This document shows, in pieces, positions 37,657 to 45,442 of a stretch of DNA of 64,000 nt. Both the position numbers and the translations under genes were made by a program. The notes under the pieces are model-generated. The model searched no databases, was not told where the DNA came from, and saw only the letters and a list, made by a program, of their open reading frames with translations. Numbering within the stretch: position 1 is the first letter of the stretch; every line of letters begins with the position of its first letter. The stretch spans positions 1 through 64,000 of the forward strand of contig OMWV01000046.1 of assembly GCA_900314845.1 (NCBI GenBank). The letters are read 5' to 3'. The stretch is from an uncultured Eubacteriales bacterium (GTDB lineage Bacteria; Bacillota; Clostridia; Lachnospirales; Lachnospiraceae).

Positions 37657-39384
37657 ATGAAAACACACAGTGAGCTCAGGTCGCTTTTAAGATCCATAGA
37701 CCACAGGGGATATCCCGCCTATAAGAGCCTGAAGGGAACCTATGGCTTTCCGGGCTATCTGCTGGAGATCGTCCATGTGCAGGGAGATCCTTTTGCTTCT
37801 CCCTCGCAGCTGAGCATCCATATCAGGGGAAGTCAGACGGGAATCCCCTCAGCCTTCTATTCTGAGAGATGGAGAAAGAGAGCTCTGGAGGATCATCTGC
37901 TGCGTCTTTTTTCATCTGCCCTTGACAGATACTCTCATAAGGCGGGCGGATCGGGAAAGAGCGGTTTTTTGGGGACCAGCCGGCCGGGCCAGGAGATCCT
38001 TGAGAGGAGTGCCTGCCGGATCGATGAGACAAGCGGCGATATCAGCATGTGCTTTGAGGCGGGATTTCCCGCGGCAGGCCGCACAGTCCTGGCTGGGAAT
38101 CTGGAGAAGATGCTGTTTACATTTCTGCCGGATGTCGTAAAGGGGACCCTGTATTATTCCAGCATAGACCAGGAAAGGCTGAAGGAGACGATAGAGCTTG
38201 CCGACGATCAGAAATGTCTGCGGGACTTCATCACCCAAAATGGTTATATCGCATTTATTGCGGATGGATCGGTTCTTCCCCGGGAGAGCGGGATCTCTCA
38301 GCGTCCTCTGAAGGGGGCTGTTCGCTTCCGGTCTCCGGATTCCCTGCGTGTGGAGGCTGATCTGCCTCATGCCGGGAAAGTCAGCGGAATGGCCATAAGG
38401 CGCGGAATCACAGTGATAGCCGGGGGCGGTTACCACGGCAAGTCTACGGTCCTGGGAGCCCTGGAACGAGGCGTCTATGATCATATAGCAGGCGATGGCA
38501 GGGAGTATGTGGTCACAGATCAGACGGCGGTCAAGATCCGGGCGGAGGATGGCCGCAGCGTGAAAGGTACCGATATTTCTCTTTTTATCGGAGACCTTCC
38601 CGGAGGTACGGATACCAGGCGCTTTTGTACGGAGAATGCCAGCGGTTCTACCTCACAGGCCGCCGGGCTTGCTGAAGCCCTTGAGGCCGGGTCAAGGCTG
38701 CTTCTCATCGATGAGGATACAAGCGCCACGAACTTCATGGTAAGAGATGCCCTTATGCTGAGCGTGATCAGCCGTGATATGGAGCCGATCACCCCCCTGC
38801 TTGAGGTGGCCGGTGCCTTGAAAAAGAGCGGCATATCTATGATCCTGGCTGTGGGCAGCTCCGGTTCCTGGTTCTATCCGGCGGATACCATCCTGCAGAT
38901 GGACATGTGGCTTCCCTATGATATCACGGAGAAAGCCAGGAAGGCCGCTGAGAAGTTCGGAGAATTTAAGCCAGGACAGACAGATAAGGAGATATCAGCC
39001 GGCAGGAGAGTGCCTGCGCCGGCTGCTGCGGGCAGCGCCCGCGGCCGCTCAGAGCATGGAGACCGGAAGGGGCGGGTCAAGGTCCGGGTTAATGGCCTGG
39101 ATTCCTTTTCCCTGGACAGAAGCGAAGTCGACATGCGGGCTGTTGAGCAGATCGTTGACAACGAACAGATGTACGCTCTTGCAAAAGTTCTTGTCTATGC
39201 CAGAGAGAAACTTATGGATGGGCGCCGCAGCCTGAGTCAGATAGCCGATGAGATAGAGAGGCTCATAGATGAGAAGGGCATCCAGGGACTTTGCGGGTCT
39301 GTTCCGGTATGCGGTCTTGCGCGTCCGAGACGGCAGGAGATCCTGGCGGCCATGAACAGGTGGAGAGGACTTAAGATTAAATAG
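37657..39384 (+). CDS. predicted ATPase of the ABC class (PF09818 family)
   Basis: 575 residues. Characteristic motifs: RSIDHRGYPAYKSLKG at the N-terminus, Walker A GGGYHGKST near 257, FCTENASGSTSQAA (signature-like) near 325, Walker B LLLIDEDTSATNFM near 349. The family is soluble and widespread, and no function is established. A linker rich in Ala/Gly/Arg near 448-470 precedes the C-terminal nucleic-acid-binding-like part. It ends at a strong terminator. Confidence 0.85.
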   Translation: MKTHSELRSLLRSIDHRGYPAYKSLKGTYGFPGYLLEIVHVQGDPFASPSQLSIHIRGSQTGIPSAFYSERWRKRALEDHLLRLFSSALDRYSHKAGGSGKSGFLGTSRPGQEILERSACRIDETSGDISMCFEAGFPAAGRTVLAGNLEKMLFTFLPDVVKGTLYYSSIDQERLKETIELADDQKCLRDFITQNGYIAFIADGSVLPRESGISQRPLKGAVRFRSPDSLRVEADLPHAGKVSGMAIRRGITVIAGGGYHGKSTVLGALERGVYDHIAGDGREYVVTDQTAVKIRAEDGRSVKGTDISLFIGDLPGGTDTRRFCTENASGSTSQAAGLAEALEAGSRLLLIDEDTSATNFMVRDALMLSVISRDMEPITPLLEVAGALKKSGISMILAVGSSGSWFYPADTILQMDMWLPYDITEKARKAAEKFGEFKPGQTDKEISAGRRVPAPAAAGSARGRSEHGDRKGRVKVRVNGLDSFSLDRSEVDMRAVEQIVDNEQMYALAKVLVYAREKLMDGRRSLSQIADEIERLIDEKGIQGLCGSVPVCGLARPRRQEILAAMNRWRGLKIK

Positions 39385-39395
39385 CAGAAAAAAAT

Positions 39396-39444
39396 AAGGG
39401 ATATTCACCCATCTGAAAACAGGTGGATGAATGTCCCTTGTTTT
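39396..39444. terminator. strong bidirectional terminator
   Basis: A 20-base arm beginning AAGGGATATTCACC (39396-39415) pairs with 39420-39439, with one or two mismatches and an AAAA loop. A-rich sequence precedes it and GTTTT follows. It separates the ATPase gene from the converging zinc-ribbon gene. Confidence 0.85.
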
Positions 39445-39484
39445 ATGCTGGTCAAATGTTCGAAAACTCAGAGGCCGGTATCTG

Positions 39485-40123
39485 TCAGGCCTGGTCCGGT
39501 CCTTTTTCCTCCTGATCTGTGTCAGCCTGAGGATCCGGGGCGGGATCTGCGTCCTGCTCAGGAGCACTCTGTGCTGGAGTTTCCTGCGTTTCAGTTTCTG
39601 GTGCGCTGTTCTGAGCCTCCTCCGGTTCAGCTTCCACAGCCTGGCCCTGAACTTCCTCAGTGCCTTCATCTGCCTGATCCGGCTCCTTTTCCTCTGTATC
39701 GAGTCTGGTTCCGCACTTTATACAGAAAATGCTGTCTGCGGGGATCTTGCTTCCGCAGTGAGGGCAGTATCTGTCTCCGGGTGTCTTATCAGAACCATCT
39801 GCATCAGGGGAAGCCTGCGTGCGGCCAGCTGTCTTAGCTGCCTCCCTTTCTGCCTTTATCCTGTCTATCTGCTGCTGAAGTTCTTCCATATGAGCAGCCA
39901 GTGAATTGATCTCCTGGATCCTGCTGCCAAATTCTCCGGAAGCTTCCTCTCTGTGAGCCAGATAATATTCTTCTCCGATCTCTCTGTAGATCCTGTCTAT
40001 TGATTTGCCGGAAGAGTTTATCTCGTTTGTAAGCTTCTGGATCTCCGCCATGCTTCTTGTTGCGTCTAAGGCATTAGAACTTACGTTTGAAAGTTTTTTC
40101 CCTATCTGATCAAATATTGACAT
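39485..40123 (-). CDS. zinc-ribbon protein with coiled coil and acidic tail
   Basis: 212 residues, no family name known to me. The N-terminal ~95 residues are helical with heptads, likely a coiled coil. A zinc ribbon follows near 118-138 (CPHC and CIKC pairs), then about 70 residues of Glu/Pro/Gln/Ala-rich, disordered sequence. No membrane segment. It has its own promoter on the minus strand and a strong ribosome site (GGAGGGG), and it faces away from its left neighbours. The role is unknown. Confidence 0.75.
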   Translation of the reverse strand: MSIFDQIGKKLSNVSSNALDATRSMAEIQKLTNEINSSGKSIDRIYREIGEEYYLAHREEASGEFGSRIQEINSLAAHMEELQQQIDRIKAEREAAKTAGRTQASPDADGSDKTPGDRYCPHCGSKIPADSIFCIKCGTRLDTEEKEPDQADEGTEEVQGQAVEAEPEEAQNSAPETETQETPAQSAPEQDADPAPDPQADTDQEEKGPDQA

Positions 40124-40186
40124 ACGTTCGTCCCCTCCTGATAAAATATCTATCTAAAGCTTTTTGCAGGGTCTTGCATTAGACTA

Positions 40187-40195
40187 AGTATAACA
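40187..40195 (-). promoter_or_regulatory. extended -10 promoter of the zinc-ribbon gene
   Basis: On the minus strand TGT-TATACT (40195-40187), about 65 bases before the start codon. No good -35 is seen. Confidence 0.5.
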
Positions 40196-40292
40196 TATGC
40201 AGAGAAGGCATATTATTAAAAAAGAGTAAAAGTTCTATTATGAAGGCTCCCGGGCAGCCTTACAAATAATTACAAAAACTTTAGAAAAATAC

Positions 40293-40321
40293 TTGACAAA
40301 ACGGACTGTGAGTGGGATAAT
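40293..40321 (+). promoter_or_regulatory. promoter of tRNA-Pro
   Basis: TTGACA (40293-40298), 17 bp, GATAAT (40316-40321), 12 bases before the mature tRNA. Near-consensus. Confidence 0.85.
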
Positions 40322-40333
40322 AGTTACTGTTGA

Positions 40334-40407
40334 CGGCGCGTGGCTCAGTTTGGTAGAGCACTACGTTAGGGACGTAGGGGCCGCTGGTTCAAATCCAGTC
40401 GCGCCGA
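40334..40407 (+). tRNA. trnP: tRNA-Pro (anticodon AGG)
   Basis: CGGCGCG (40334-40340) pairs with CGCGCCG (40400-40406), with the C1-G72 pair typical of tRNA-Pro and discriminator A. The anticodon stem CTACG/CGTAG holds the loop TTAGGGA, so the anticodon is AGG with G37. CCA is not encoded. An A at position 34 is unusual in bacteria. Confidence 0.93.
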
Positions 40408-40414
40408 CACGCAG

Positions 40415-40446
40415 GCTCCTGAAGTGAAAACTTCAGGAGCTTTTTT
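40415..40446 (+). terminator. terminator of tRNA-Pro
   Basis: A perfect 10-bp stem (GCTCCTGAAG 40415-40424 with 40431-40440), loop TGAAAA, then six T. Confidence 0.95.
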
Positions 40447-40840
40447 CAGCTTTTTTATAGAACTGTTTTGAGATGTACAATTAGGATCAGAGAAACAAAA
40501 GATGCCGATCAGAATCAAAACAAAAAAATCTATGACCGCCCGGAATGTGCCGGACGGTCAAATTTTTTAATAGCAATACAGATGGATTCTTCCTTTTGCC
40601 TCTCCATAAATATCGAATCTAACAATGATTGGATTGAGTCTATAAAATAGCGTTATTAATATCCATATAAAATAGAATATCTAATAAACGATGGAGGGTT
40701 TTATCGACATAATTGACCATTTGCATTCCATATAAGACTATACAATAGATAAATGCATTCTATAAATTTTTTCAGAAATCAGCCTTTTCCGGAGAGCATG
40801 ACCGATGACTGTCTATTTGGGAGAGACCAGCAGTGACAAA
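40447..40840. other. AT-rich intergenic region upstream of the recombinase gene
   Basis: Nearly 400 bases without a credible gene; short open frames here have no ribosome site. It is notably more AT-rich than its surroundings. It holds one copy of CGACATAA at 40705-40712, which reappears as both arms of the palindrome at 40841-40872. Confidence 0.6.
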
Positions 40841-40872
40841 TTATGTCGCAAAATCATTATTTTACGACATAA
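40841..40872. repeat. 32-bp palindrome in the recombinase promoter
   Basis: TTATGTCG (40841-40848) and CGACATAA (40865-40872) are perfect inverted copies. Inside them AAAAT (40850-40854) pairs with ATTTT (40859-40863) around CATT. The only unpaired positions are 40849/40864 and the centre. The right arm overlaps the -35 region of the recombinase promoter. It may be an operator, a dif-like recombination site, or both. Confidence 0.8.
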
Positions 40873-40885
40873 AATGACGGATTTA

Positions 40886-40894
40886 TGATATAAT
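40886..40894 (+). promoter_or_regulatory. extended -10 promoter of the recombinase gene
   Basis: TGA-TATAAT at 40886-40894. The -35 region coincides with the right arm of the palindrome (CGACAT, 18 bp upstream), so anything binding the palindrome would affect this promoter. Confidence 0.75.
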
Positions 40895-40938
40895 AGCCTT
40901 AGAGATCCATTTTTCGGTCTGAATAAAGGAGAAAAAAT

Positions 40939-41991
40939 ATGGCTGAATTTTCATATAAAAAACAGACTGATCTGAAGAACATTGAAAAGATACGCGAGCA
41001 TCTGAAAGAACTTCCGGCCTTTTGCATGGAATATTTCCGGTCGCTGGAGATCCGCAAAAGTTCGAATACCAGAAAAAATTATGCCTATGATCTGGGTGTT
41101 TTCTTTTATTTTCTAAAGACCAACAATCCGTATTTTGCGGATAAGGATATCACAAAGCTGCCAATCGAGGTTCTGGATATGATCACGCCCATGGATATTG
41201 AGGAATATCTTTCTTTCCTGGAAGCTTATAAAAAGAACGGACGTTTGTATACCAACAAAGATGAGGGCAAGGCGCGAAAACTTTCATCGCTGACTTCATT
41301 TTATGATTATTACTTCAAGCGTGGCTTGATAAAGACAAACCCCACCCGTATGGTCGATGTGCCTAAGATAAAGGGAAAGAATATCATCCGGCTTGAGCCT
41401 GGTGAGGTCGCTCAGCTGCTGGATGAGGCCGAATCCGGGGGAAAGCTCAGCGGTCGAGAGCTTGCCTTCCATGAGAAGACGAAATCAAGGGATATGGCTA
41501 TCCTTACCCTGCTGCTGGGAACAGGGATCCGTGTATCTGAGTGTGTCGGGCTGGACCTGGATGATGTTGATTTTGATAATCAGGCGATCAGGATCATTCG
41601 AAAAGGCGGGAATGAGGCTCTGGTGTATTTTGGAGATGAAGTAAGAGAAGCCCTTTTGGACTACATGAAAGGAGCCAGAAAAGAGGCCAATCCGGGCCAG
41701 GGCGATGAGAATGCCCTCTTTATCTCCCTGAAGAATACCCGGATAACGCCCCGGTCTGTTGAGCGGCTGGTGAAAAAATATGCCCGCATGGTCACTACGG
41801 TTAAGAAAATTACGCCGCACAAGCTCAGGAGCACCTTCGGAACAGAGCTCTACCAGGAAACAGGTGATATCTATCTTGTCGCGGAAACTCTCGGCCACAA
41901 GGACGTCAACACCACAAAGAAGCACTATGCGGCCATAGATGAGAACAGACGGCGCAAGGCGGCAGATGTGATAAAGCTGAGAAAGGAATGA
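40939..41991 (+). CDS. XerS-like tyrosine recombinase
   Basis: 350 residues. N-terminal SAM-like core-binding domain (about 25-130) and C-terminal catalytic domain with all active-site residues: R198, K222, H294, R297, H320 and nucleophile Y330. From memory, length and motif spacing (for example ITKLP, RDMAILTLLL, RKGG, TPHKLRSTFGTELYQ) resemble the single-recombinase XerS of streptococci more than XerC/XerD (about 300) or phage integrases. It would resolve chromosome dimers (inference). AAAGGAG precedes the ATG. No phage or island genes are adjacent. Confidence 0.85.
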   Translation: MAEFSYKKQTDLKNIEKIREHLKELPAFCMEYFRSLEIRKSSNTRKNYAYDLGVFFYFLKTNNPYFADKDITKLPIEVLDMITPMDIEEYLSFLEAYKKNGRLYTNKDEGKARKLSSLTSFYDYYFKRGLIKTNPTRMVDVPKIKGKNIIRLEPGEVAQLLDEAESGGKLSGRELAFHEKTKSRDMAILTLLLGTGIRVSECVGLDLDDVDFDNQAIRIIRKGGNEALVYFGDEVREALLDYMKGARKEANPGQGDENALFISLKNTRITPRSVERLVKKYARMVTTVKKITPHKLRSTFGTELYQETGDIYLVAETLGHKDVNTTKKHYAAIDENRRRKAADVIKLRKE

Positions 41992-42010
41992 TCATCTCTT
42001 TCTCAGCTTT
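41973..42010. terminator. shared convergent terminator hairpin holding both stop codons
   Basis: AAAGCTGAGAAAG (41973-41985) pairs perfectly with 41998-42010. The 12-base loop contains the recombinase stop (TGA, 41989-41991) and, immediately next to it, the pseudouridine synthase stop on the other strand (41992-41994). Each side has only a short T run, so termination strength is uncertain. Confidence 0.7.
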
Positions 42011-42909
42011 TCCAGCAGACCTGTAAAGTAGTCCGGCAGAGGCGCGGAAAACTCCACATACCTGCCTGTAGACGGGTGAATAAAGCCCAGAACCATGGCA
42101 TGCAGCGCCTGCCCCTGGATGCCGAATCGGTCCTTTGAAGGGCCATATACGGTGTCTCCCACGAGGGGGTGGCCGATGGAGGCCATGTGAACGCGGATCT
42201 GGTGGGTGCGGCCGGTTTCCAGACTGCACTCTATGTAGGCACAGTCCTGAAAATGTTCCAGCACCTGAAAGTGAGTGACGGCTCGGCGCCCGTGTCTGGG
42301 GTGCACGCACATTTTCTTGCGGTCATTGTCCATGCGGCCTATAGGGGCGTCAACCGTGCCGCTCTCCTGGCGGATATTGTTGTAGACGATGGCCCGGTAC
42401 TTCCTGGTTATGCTGTGGCAGGCAAGCTGCTCGGCTATCTTGCGGTGAGCCATGTCGTTTTTGCACACAACGAGGACACCGCTGGTATCTTTGTCTATCC
42501 GGTGGACGATCCCCGGGCGCAGGACCCCGTTTATTGTGGAAAGTTGATCTGCACAGTGATACATGACTGCATTGACCAGGGTGTCGGAATAGTGGCCGGG
42601 CGCCGGATGGACGACCATGCCCTTGGGCTTATTGACAATAAGGATATCCTTGTCCTCGTATATGATATCCAGGGGGATATCCTGGGGCAGGATGTCCAGA
42701 CTGACGGGATCGGGGATGTCCACATGGATCTGATCCCCGGATGCCACCTTATAGCTGACTTTCAAAGAGAGCCCGCCGCAGGTCACAGATCCGTCCCTGA
42801 TCAGCTTCTGAATATAAGAACGGGACTGATCTTTTATCTGATCACTGAGATATCTGTCCAGACGCTGGCCCTCAGAGGAAGGATCAACGGAGAATGTCAG
42901 TTCGTTCAT
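41992..42909 (-). CDS. rluD: large-subunit rRNA pseudouridine synthase, RluA/RluD family
   Basis: 305 residues. N-terminal S4 RNA-binding domain (about 12-75) and catalytic domain with the HRIDKDTSGVLVV motif (catalytic Asp) near 130-145, then HQIRVHMASIGHP near 225. It would convert uridines in 23S rRNA to pseudouridine; RluD is the most likely member from its lspA neighbour, but the site is not proved. Its start overlaps the lspA stop (ATGA). Last gene of the minus-strand run. Confidence 0.92.
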   Translation of the reverse strand: MNELTFSVDPSSEGQRLDRYLSDQIKDQSRSYIQKLIRDGSVTCGGLSLKVSYKVASGDQIHVDIPDPVSLDILPQDIPLDIIYEDKDILIVNKPKGMVVHPAPGHYSDTLVNAVMYHCADQLSTINGVLRPGIVHRIDKDTSGVLVVCKNDMAHRKIAEQLACHSITRKYRAIVYNNIRQESGTVDAPIGRMDNDRKKMCVHPRHGRRAVTHFQVLEHFQDCAYIECSLETGRTHQIRVHMASIGHPLVGDTVYGPSKDRFGIQGQALHAMVLGFIHPSTGRYVEFSAPLPDYFTGLLEKLRKR

Positions 42910-43418
42910 TTTTCCCCTCCACGGAGCTTCCCTTTAGCGGAAATGGCGGCGAAATCTTCATCTTTGTAATGAAAAAGGATCAGAAGCACAAGTGCCGCCG
43001 CTGAAACGGTGACGTAGATATCCGCCACATTGAAGATGGGGAAATTTATCAGTTCAAAATAGAAAAAATCTACGACGTAACCCTGAAAGACCCGGTCTAT
43101 GAAATTCCCCAGGGCCCCTGCTGTGATAAATACAGCCCCCAGCCGTAAGGGGAGCATCCTTCTGGTGTAGGGCAGACGGATATAGAAATATACGACGACA
43201 GCCAGTACGACGATCGTGAAGATCAGCAGAAAGGGGATCTTATTCTGCATCATGCCGAAGGCCGAACCTCTGTTCTCCAGATAGAGAAGGCGGAAAACGC
43301 CGGGGACCAGGATCTTCCCCTGGGCAGACCCCTTTAAAAAGGCGCTGGCCAGGTGCTTTGTAAACTGGTCGGCCAGGACCAGGGCGATGACAGCAATGAG
43401 GGCTTTTATATATTTCAT
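42906..43418 (-). CDS. lspA: lipoprotein signal peptidase II
   Basis: 170 residues with four membrane helices. The two catalytic Asp are in GALGNFIDRVFQGYVVDF and FNVADIYV. It cleaves signal peptides of lipoproteins in the membrane; a candidate substrate is the carboxypeptidase at 48901. I start at the ATG at 43418, which has AAGGA nine bases upstream; an earlier ATG (43439) lacks a site and adds MLKGTEI. Confidence 0.95.
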   Translation of the reverse strand: MKYIKALIAVIALVLADQFTKHLASAFLKGSAQGKILVPGVFRLLYLENRGSAFGMMQNKIPFLLIFTIVVLAVVVYFYIRLPYTRRMLPLRLGAVFITAGALGNFIDRVFQGYVVDFFYFELINFPIFNVADIYVTVSAAALVLLILFHYKDEDFAAISAKGKLRGGEK

Positions 43419-43432
43419 TATTTCAGTTCCTT

Positions 43433-44524
43433 TTAACATATGACAGACCGGGCAGCGGCCAGGATCTCTTCATCTCTTACATCCGTGCGGATCACAGCCC
43501 TGCCTATGCCATCGAGAAGTATAAATTTCACATGGCCCTTTTCCATCTTTTTATCTGATTTTGAGGTTGCCAGGACTTCTTCCGGTGAGATGCCGGAGAC
43601 AGTGACAGGCAGGTCAAATGTCCGGATAGCTGTCAGGATATCGGAGAAATCTTCTTCCGAGATCATGCCCCTGTCCAGGGAGATCCTGGCTGCAGCTGCC
43701 ATGCCGACTGCCACACACTCTCCGTGCAGCATGGAGAAGTTCATGAGCTTTTCTACAGCATGGCCTATCGTGTGGCCGAAGTTAAGGACAGCTCTCTCTC
43801 CCTTTTCTGTGGGGTCATTTTCAACGACCTGCTGTTTGATCTCATCGCTTCTCTTTATCATGGGAGTCATGACATGAGCTGAGCGGGAGCAGATCTCATC
43901 GGCATTTTCTTTCAGCCATGAGAAGTAGGCTGCGTCGCGGATGAGGCCGTGTTTTATGATCTCCCCCATGCCGGATATATACTGGCGCTTTGTGAGGGTC
44001 AGCAGGGTCTGGCAGCTGGAATAGACCAGGGAAGGCTGGTGGAAGGCGCCGACCATGTTCTTGTAGGCGCGAAAATCTACACCGGTCTTACCTCCTATAC
44101 TGCTGTCGACCTGGGCCAGCAGGCTTGTGGGGATCTGGATAAAACGGATGCCGCGAAGATATGTTGCCGCTGCGTAGCCTGTCAGGTCTCCGACGACCCC
44201 GCCGCCAAGGGCTGCGAGGAGATCGCCTCTCTCAAAATGCTGCCGGATGAGGTATTCATAAAGATCCTGTACGGTATCCAGGTTCTTGCTTTCTTCTCCT
44301 GCGGGAAATGTAAAGGCGCACACCCTGCTGCAGACTCCTTCCAGAATGTCTGAGATCTGCTCCCTGTAGTGAGGGCCCACATTGCTGTCTGTGACGATGC
44401 AGATCTTTCTGTCAGACACACCGAGTTCTTTCACAGACTGGGCCAGCTGGGCAAAACCGTCTGTAAGCACTATATCGTAGGCCTTTTTGCCTTCCCTGTG
44501 AATGCAAAGTTTTTCTGCTTCCAT
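43433..44524 (-). CDS. aroB: 3-dehydroquinate synthase
   Basis: 363 residues. NAD- and metal-dependent enzyme making 3-dehydroquinate, the substrate of AroD. GGGVVGDLTGYAA near 105 binds NAD; VDSSIGGKTGVD near 140, KHGLIRD and HTIGHAVEKL carry the catalytic Lys and metal-binding His. It sits between divIVA and lspA, where many Firmicutes have ileS. Length normal. Confidence 0.95.
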   Translation of the reverse strand: MEAEKLCIHREGKKAYDIVLTDGFAQLAQSVKELGVSDRKICIVTDSNVGPHYREQISDILEGVCSRVCAFTFPAGEESKNLDTVQDLYEYLIRQHFERGDLLAALGGGVVGDLTGYAAATYLRGIRFIQIPTSLLAQVDSSIGGKTGVDFRAYKNMVGAFHQPSLVYSSCQTLLTLTKRQYISGMGEIIKHGLIRDAAYFSWLKENADEICSRSAHVMTPMIKRSDEIKQQVVENDPTEKGERAVLNFGHTIGHAVEKLMNFSMLHGECVAVGMAAAARISLDRGMISEEDFSDILTAIRTFDLPVTVSGISPEEVLATSKSDKKMEKGHVKFILLDGIGRAVIRTDVRDEEILAAARSVIC

Positions 44525-44681
44525 ATTATTTTCTCCAACTTCTATAGATAGAAAAAGGATATTCTGTTAAGAAAAATCCCGATATATGATAAGGACGAAC
44601 CGGGGTCTGTCATCAGCACCTGGGTGCCGGCAATAGACCGGATGGTTCGTCTCATTCCCTGTATCATTTTCTTCAGCCGTA
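44525..44681. other. intergenic region with nested inverted repeats between divIVA and aroB
   Basis: 157 bases without a real gene. From 44594 to 44651 three stems nest inside one another: GACGAACC with GGTTCGTC (44594-44601/44644-44651), GGTCT with AGACC (44604-44608/44635-44639), and GCACC with GGTGC (44616-44620/44623-44627). No T run follows directly on the minus strand, so it is not a standard terminator. It may be a structured leader of aroB. Confidence 0.55.
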
Positions 44682-45398
44682 TCAGCTGTCTTTCTCTTCG
44701 CCGTCTGTATCGCCTGAGATCTCTTCCTTCTGAATATCTTCTTCGCTCTCTTCTTTTTCAAAAATTTCTGAAAAATCCTTGATCATGGATTCATCTGTTG
44801 AGAGAGTCTCATCGAATTCTTCTTCCTGGTCTTCCGCTTTCTTCTGCTCTTCCGGCAGCGGCTGGGTGTTGACCGGCTCTGCCTGAAGCATCTGAGCGTG
44901 TTCGGAAGCGCTCTTCTCAAGCTCAGATATGTCATCTTTTACATTGCCGCCTACATCGAAAGCCTCTGAATCTATCATATCAAGCTGTGCCTTGGCCAGG
45001 GCTCTGCACTGGGCCCTGTAGCCCTCATACTGCTTGAGCAGATCCGAGAGCTGTACCTTGAGCTTTTCTATGTCGACCTTGGCGTCTGCCACGATGCTCT
45101 GTGCCTTGAGAACAGCTTCCTGCTCAATGACTGTGGCATTCTTCTTTGCACTGAGAACAGTTTCCTCGGCAGTCGTCTCCGCGAGGACGAGGGCCTTCTG
45201 GAGTGACTTTTCTATATCGCGGTAGTGGTTCAGGCTTTCGTTCATGCCTGTGATCTTCTCTTTCAGAGAGATATTCTCTGTGTAGAGTGCCTCATAGTCA
45301 GCGGCCAGGGTCTGGAAAAAGCTGTCTACATCGGTCTTTGAATAACCCATACCGCTGCCCTTAAATGTTCTGCCCTGAATCTCTATAGGTGTCAGCAT
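44682..45398 (-). CDS. divIVA: DivIVA family cell-division/polarity protein
   Basis: 238 residues. The N-terminal lipid-binding domain (LTPIEIQGRTFKGSGMGYSK region, about 1-60) is followed by a long coiled coil (about 35-160) and an acidic, low-complexity C-terminus. It binds curved membrane at septa and poles and gathers division or wall-growth proteins. GGAGG lies ten bases before the ATG. It follows sepF by 44 bases in the division cluster. Confidence 0.93.
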   Translation of the reverse strand: MLTPIEIQGRTFKGSGMGYSKTDVDSFFQTLAADYEALYTENISLKEKITGMNESLNHYRDIEKSLQKALVLAETTAEETVLSAKKNATVIEQEAVLKAQSIVADAKVDIEKLKVQLSDLLKQYEGYRAQCRALAKAQLDMIDSEAFDVGGNVKDDISELEKSASEHAQMLQAEPVNTQPLPEEQKKAEDQEEEFDETLSTDESMIKDFSEIFEKEESEEDIQKEEISGDTDGEEKDS

Positions 45399-45442
45399 AC
45401 GATATATACCTCCAATTTATATTGTCTGATCAAAAGAAAGAA

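Noticed and set aside
39427-39904. Open frames on the plus strand opposite the zinc-ribbon gene
   Set aside because: They lack ribosome sites and mirror the low-complexity tail of the minus-strand gene.
40334-41991. Genomic island integrated at tRNA-Pro
   Set aside because: No cargo genes and no direct repeat of the tRNA 3' end were seen; the recombinase looks like a housekeeping Xer type.
44567-44761. 64-codon minus-strand frame after divIVA
   Set aside because: It overlaps the divIVA end in another frame and spans the nested hairpin; no ribosome site.
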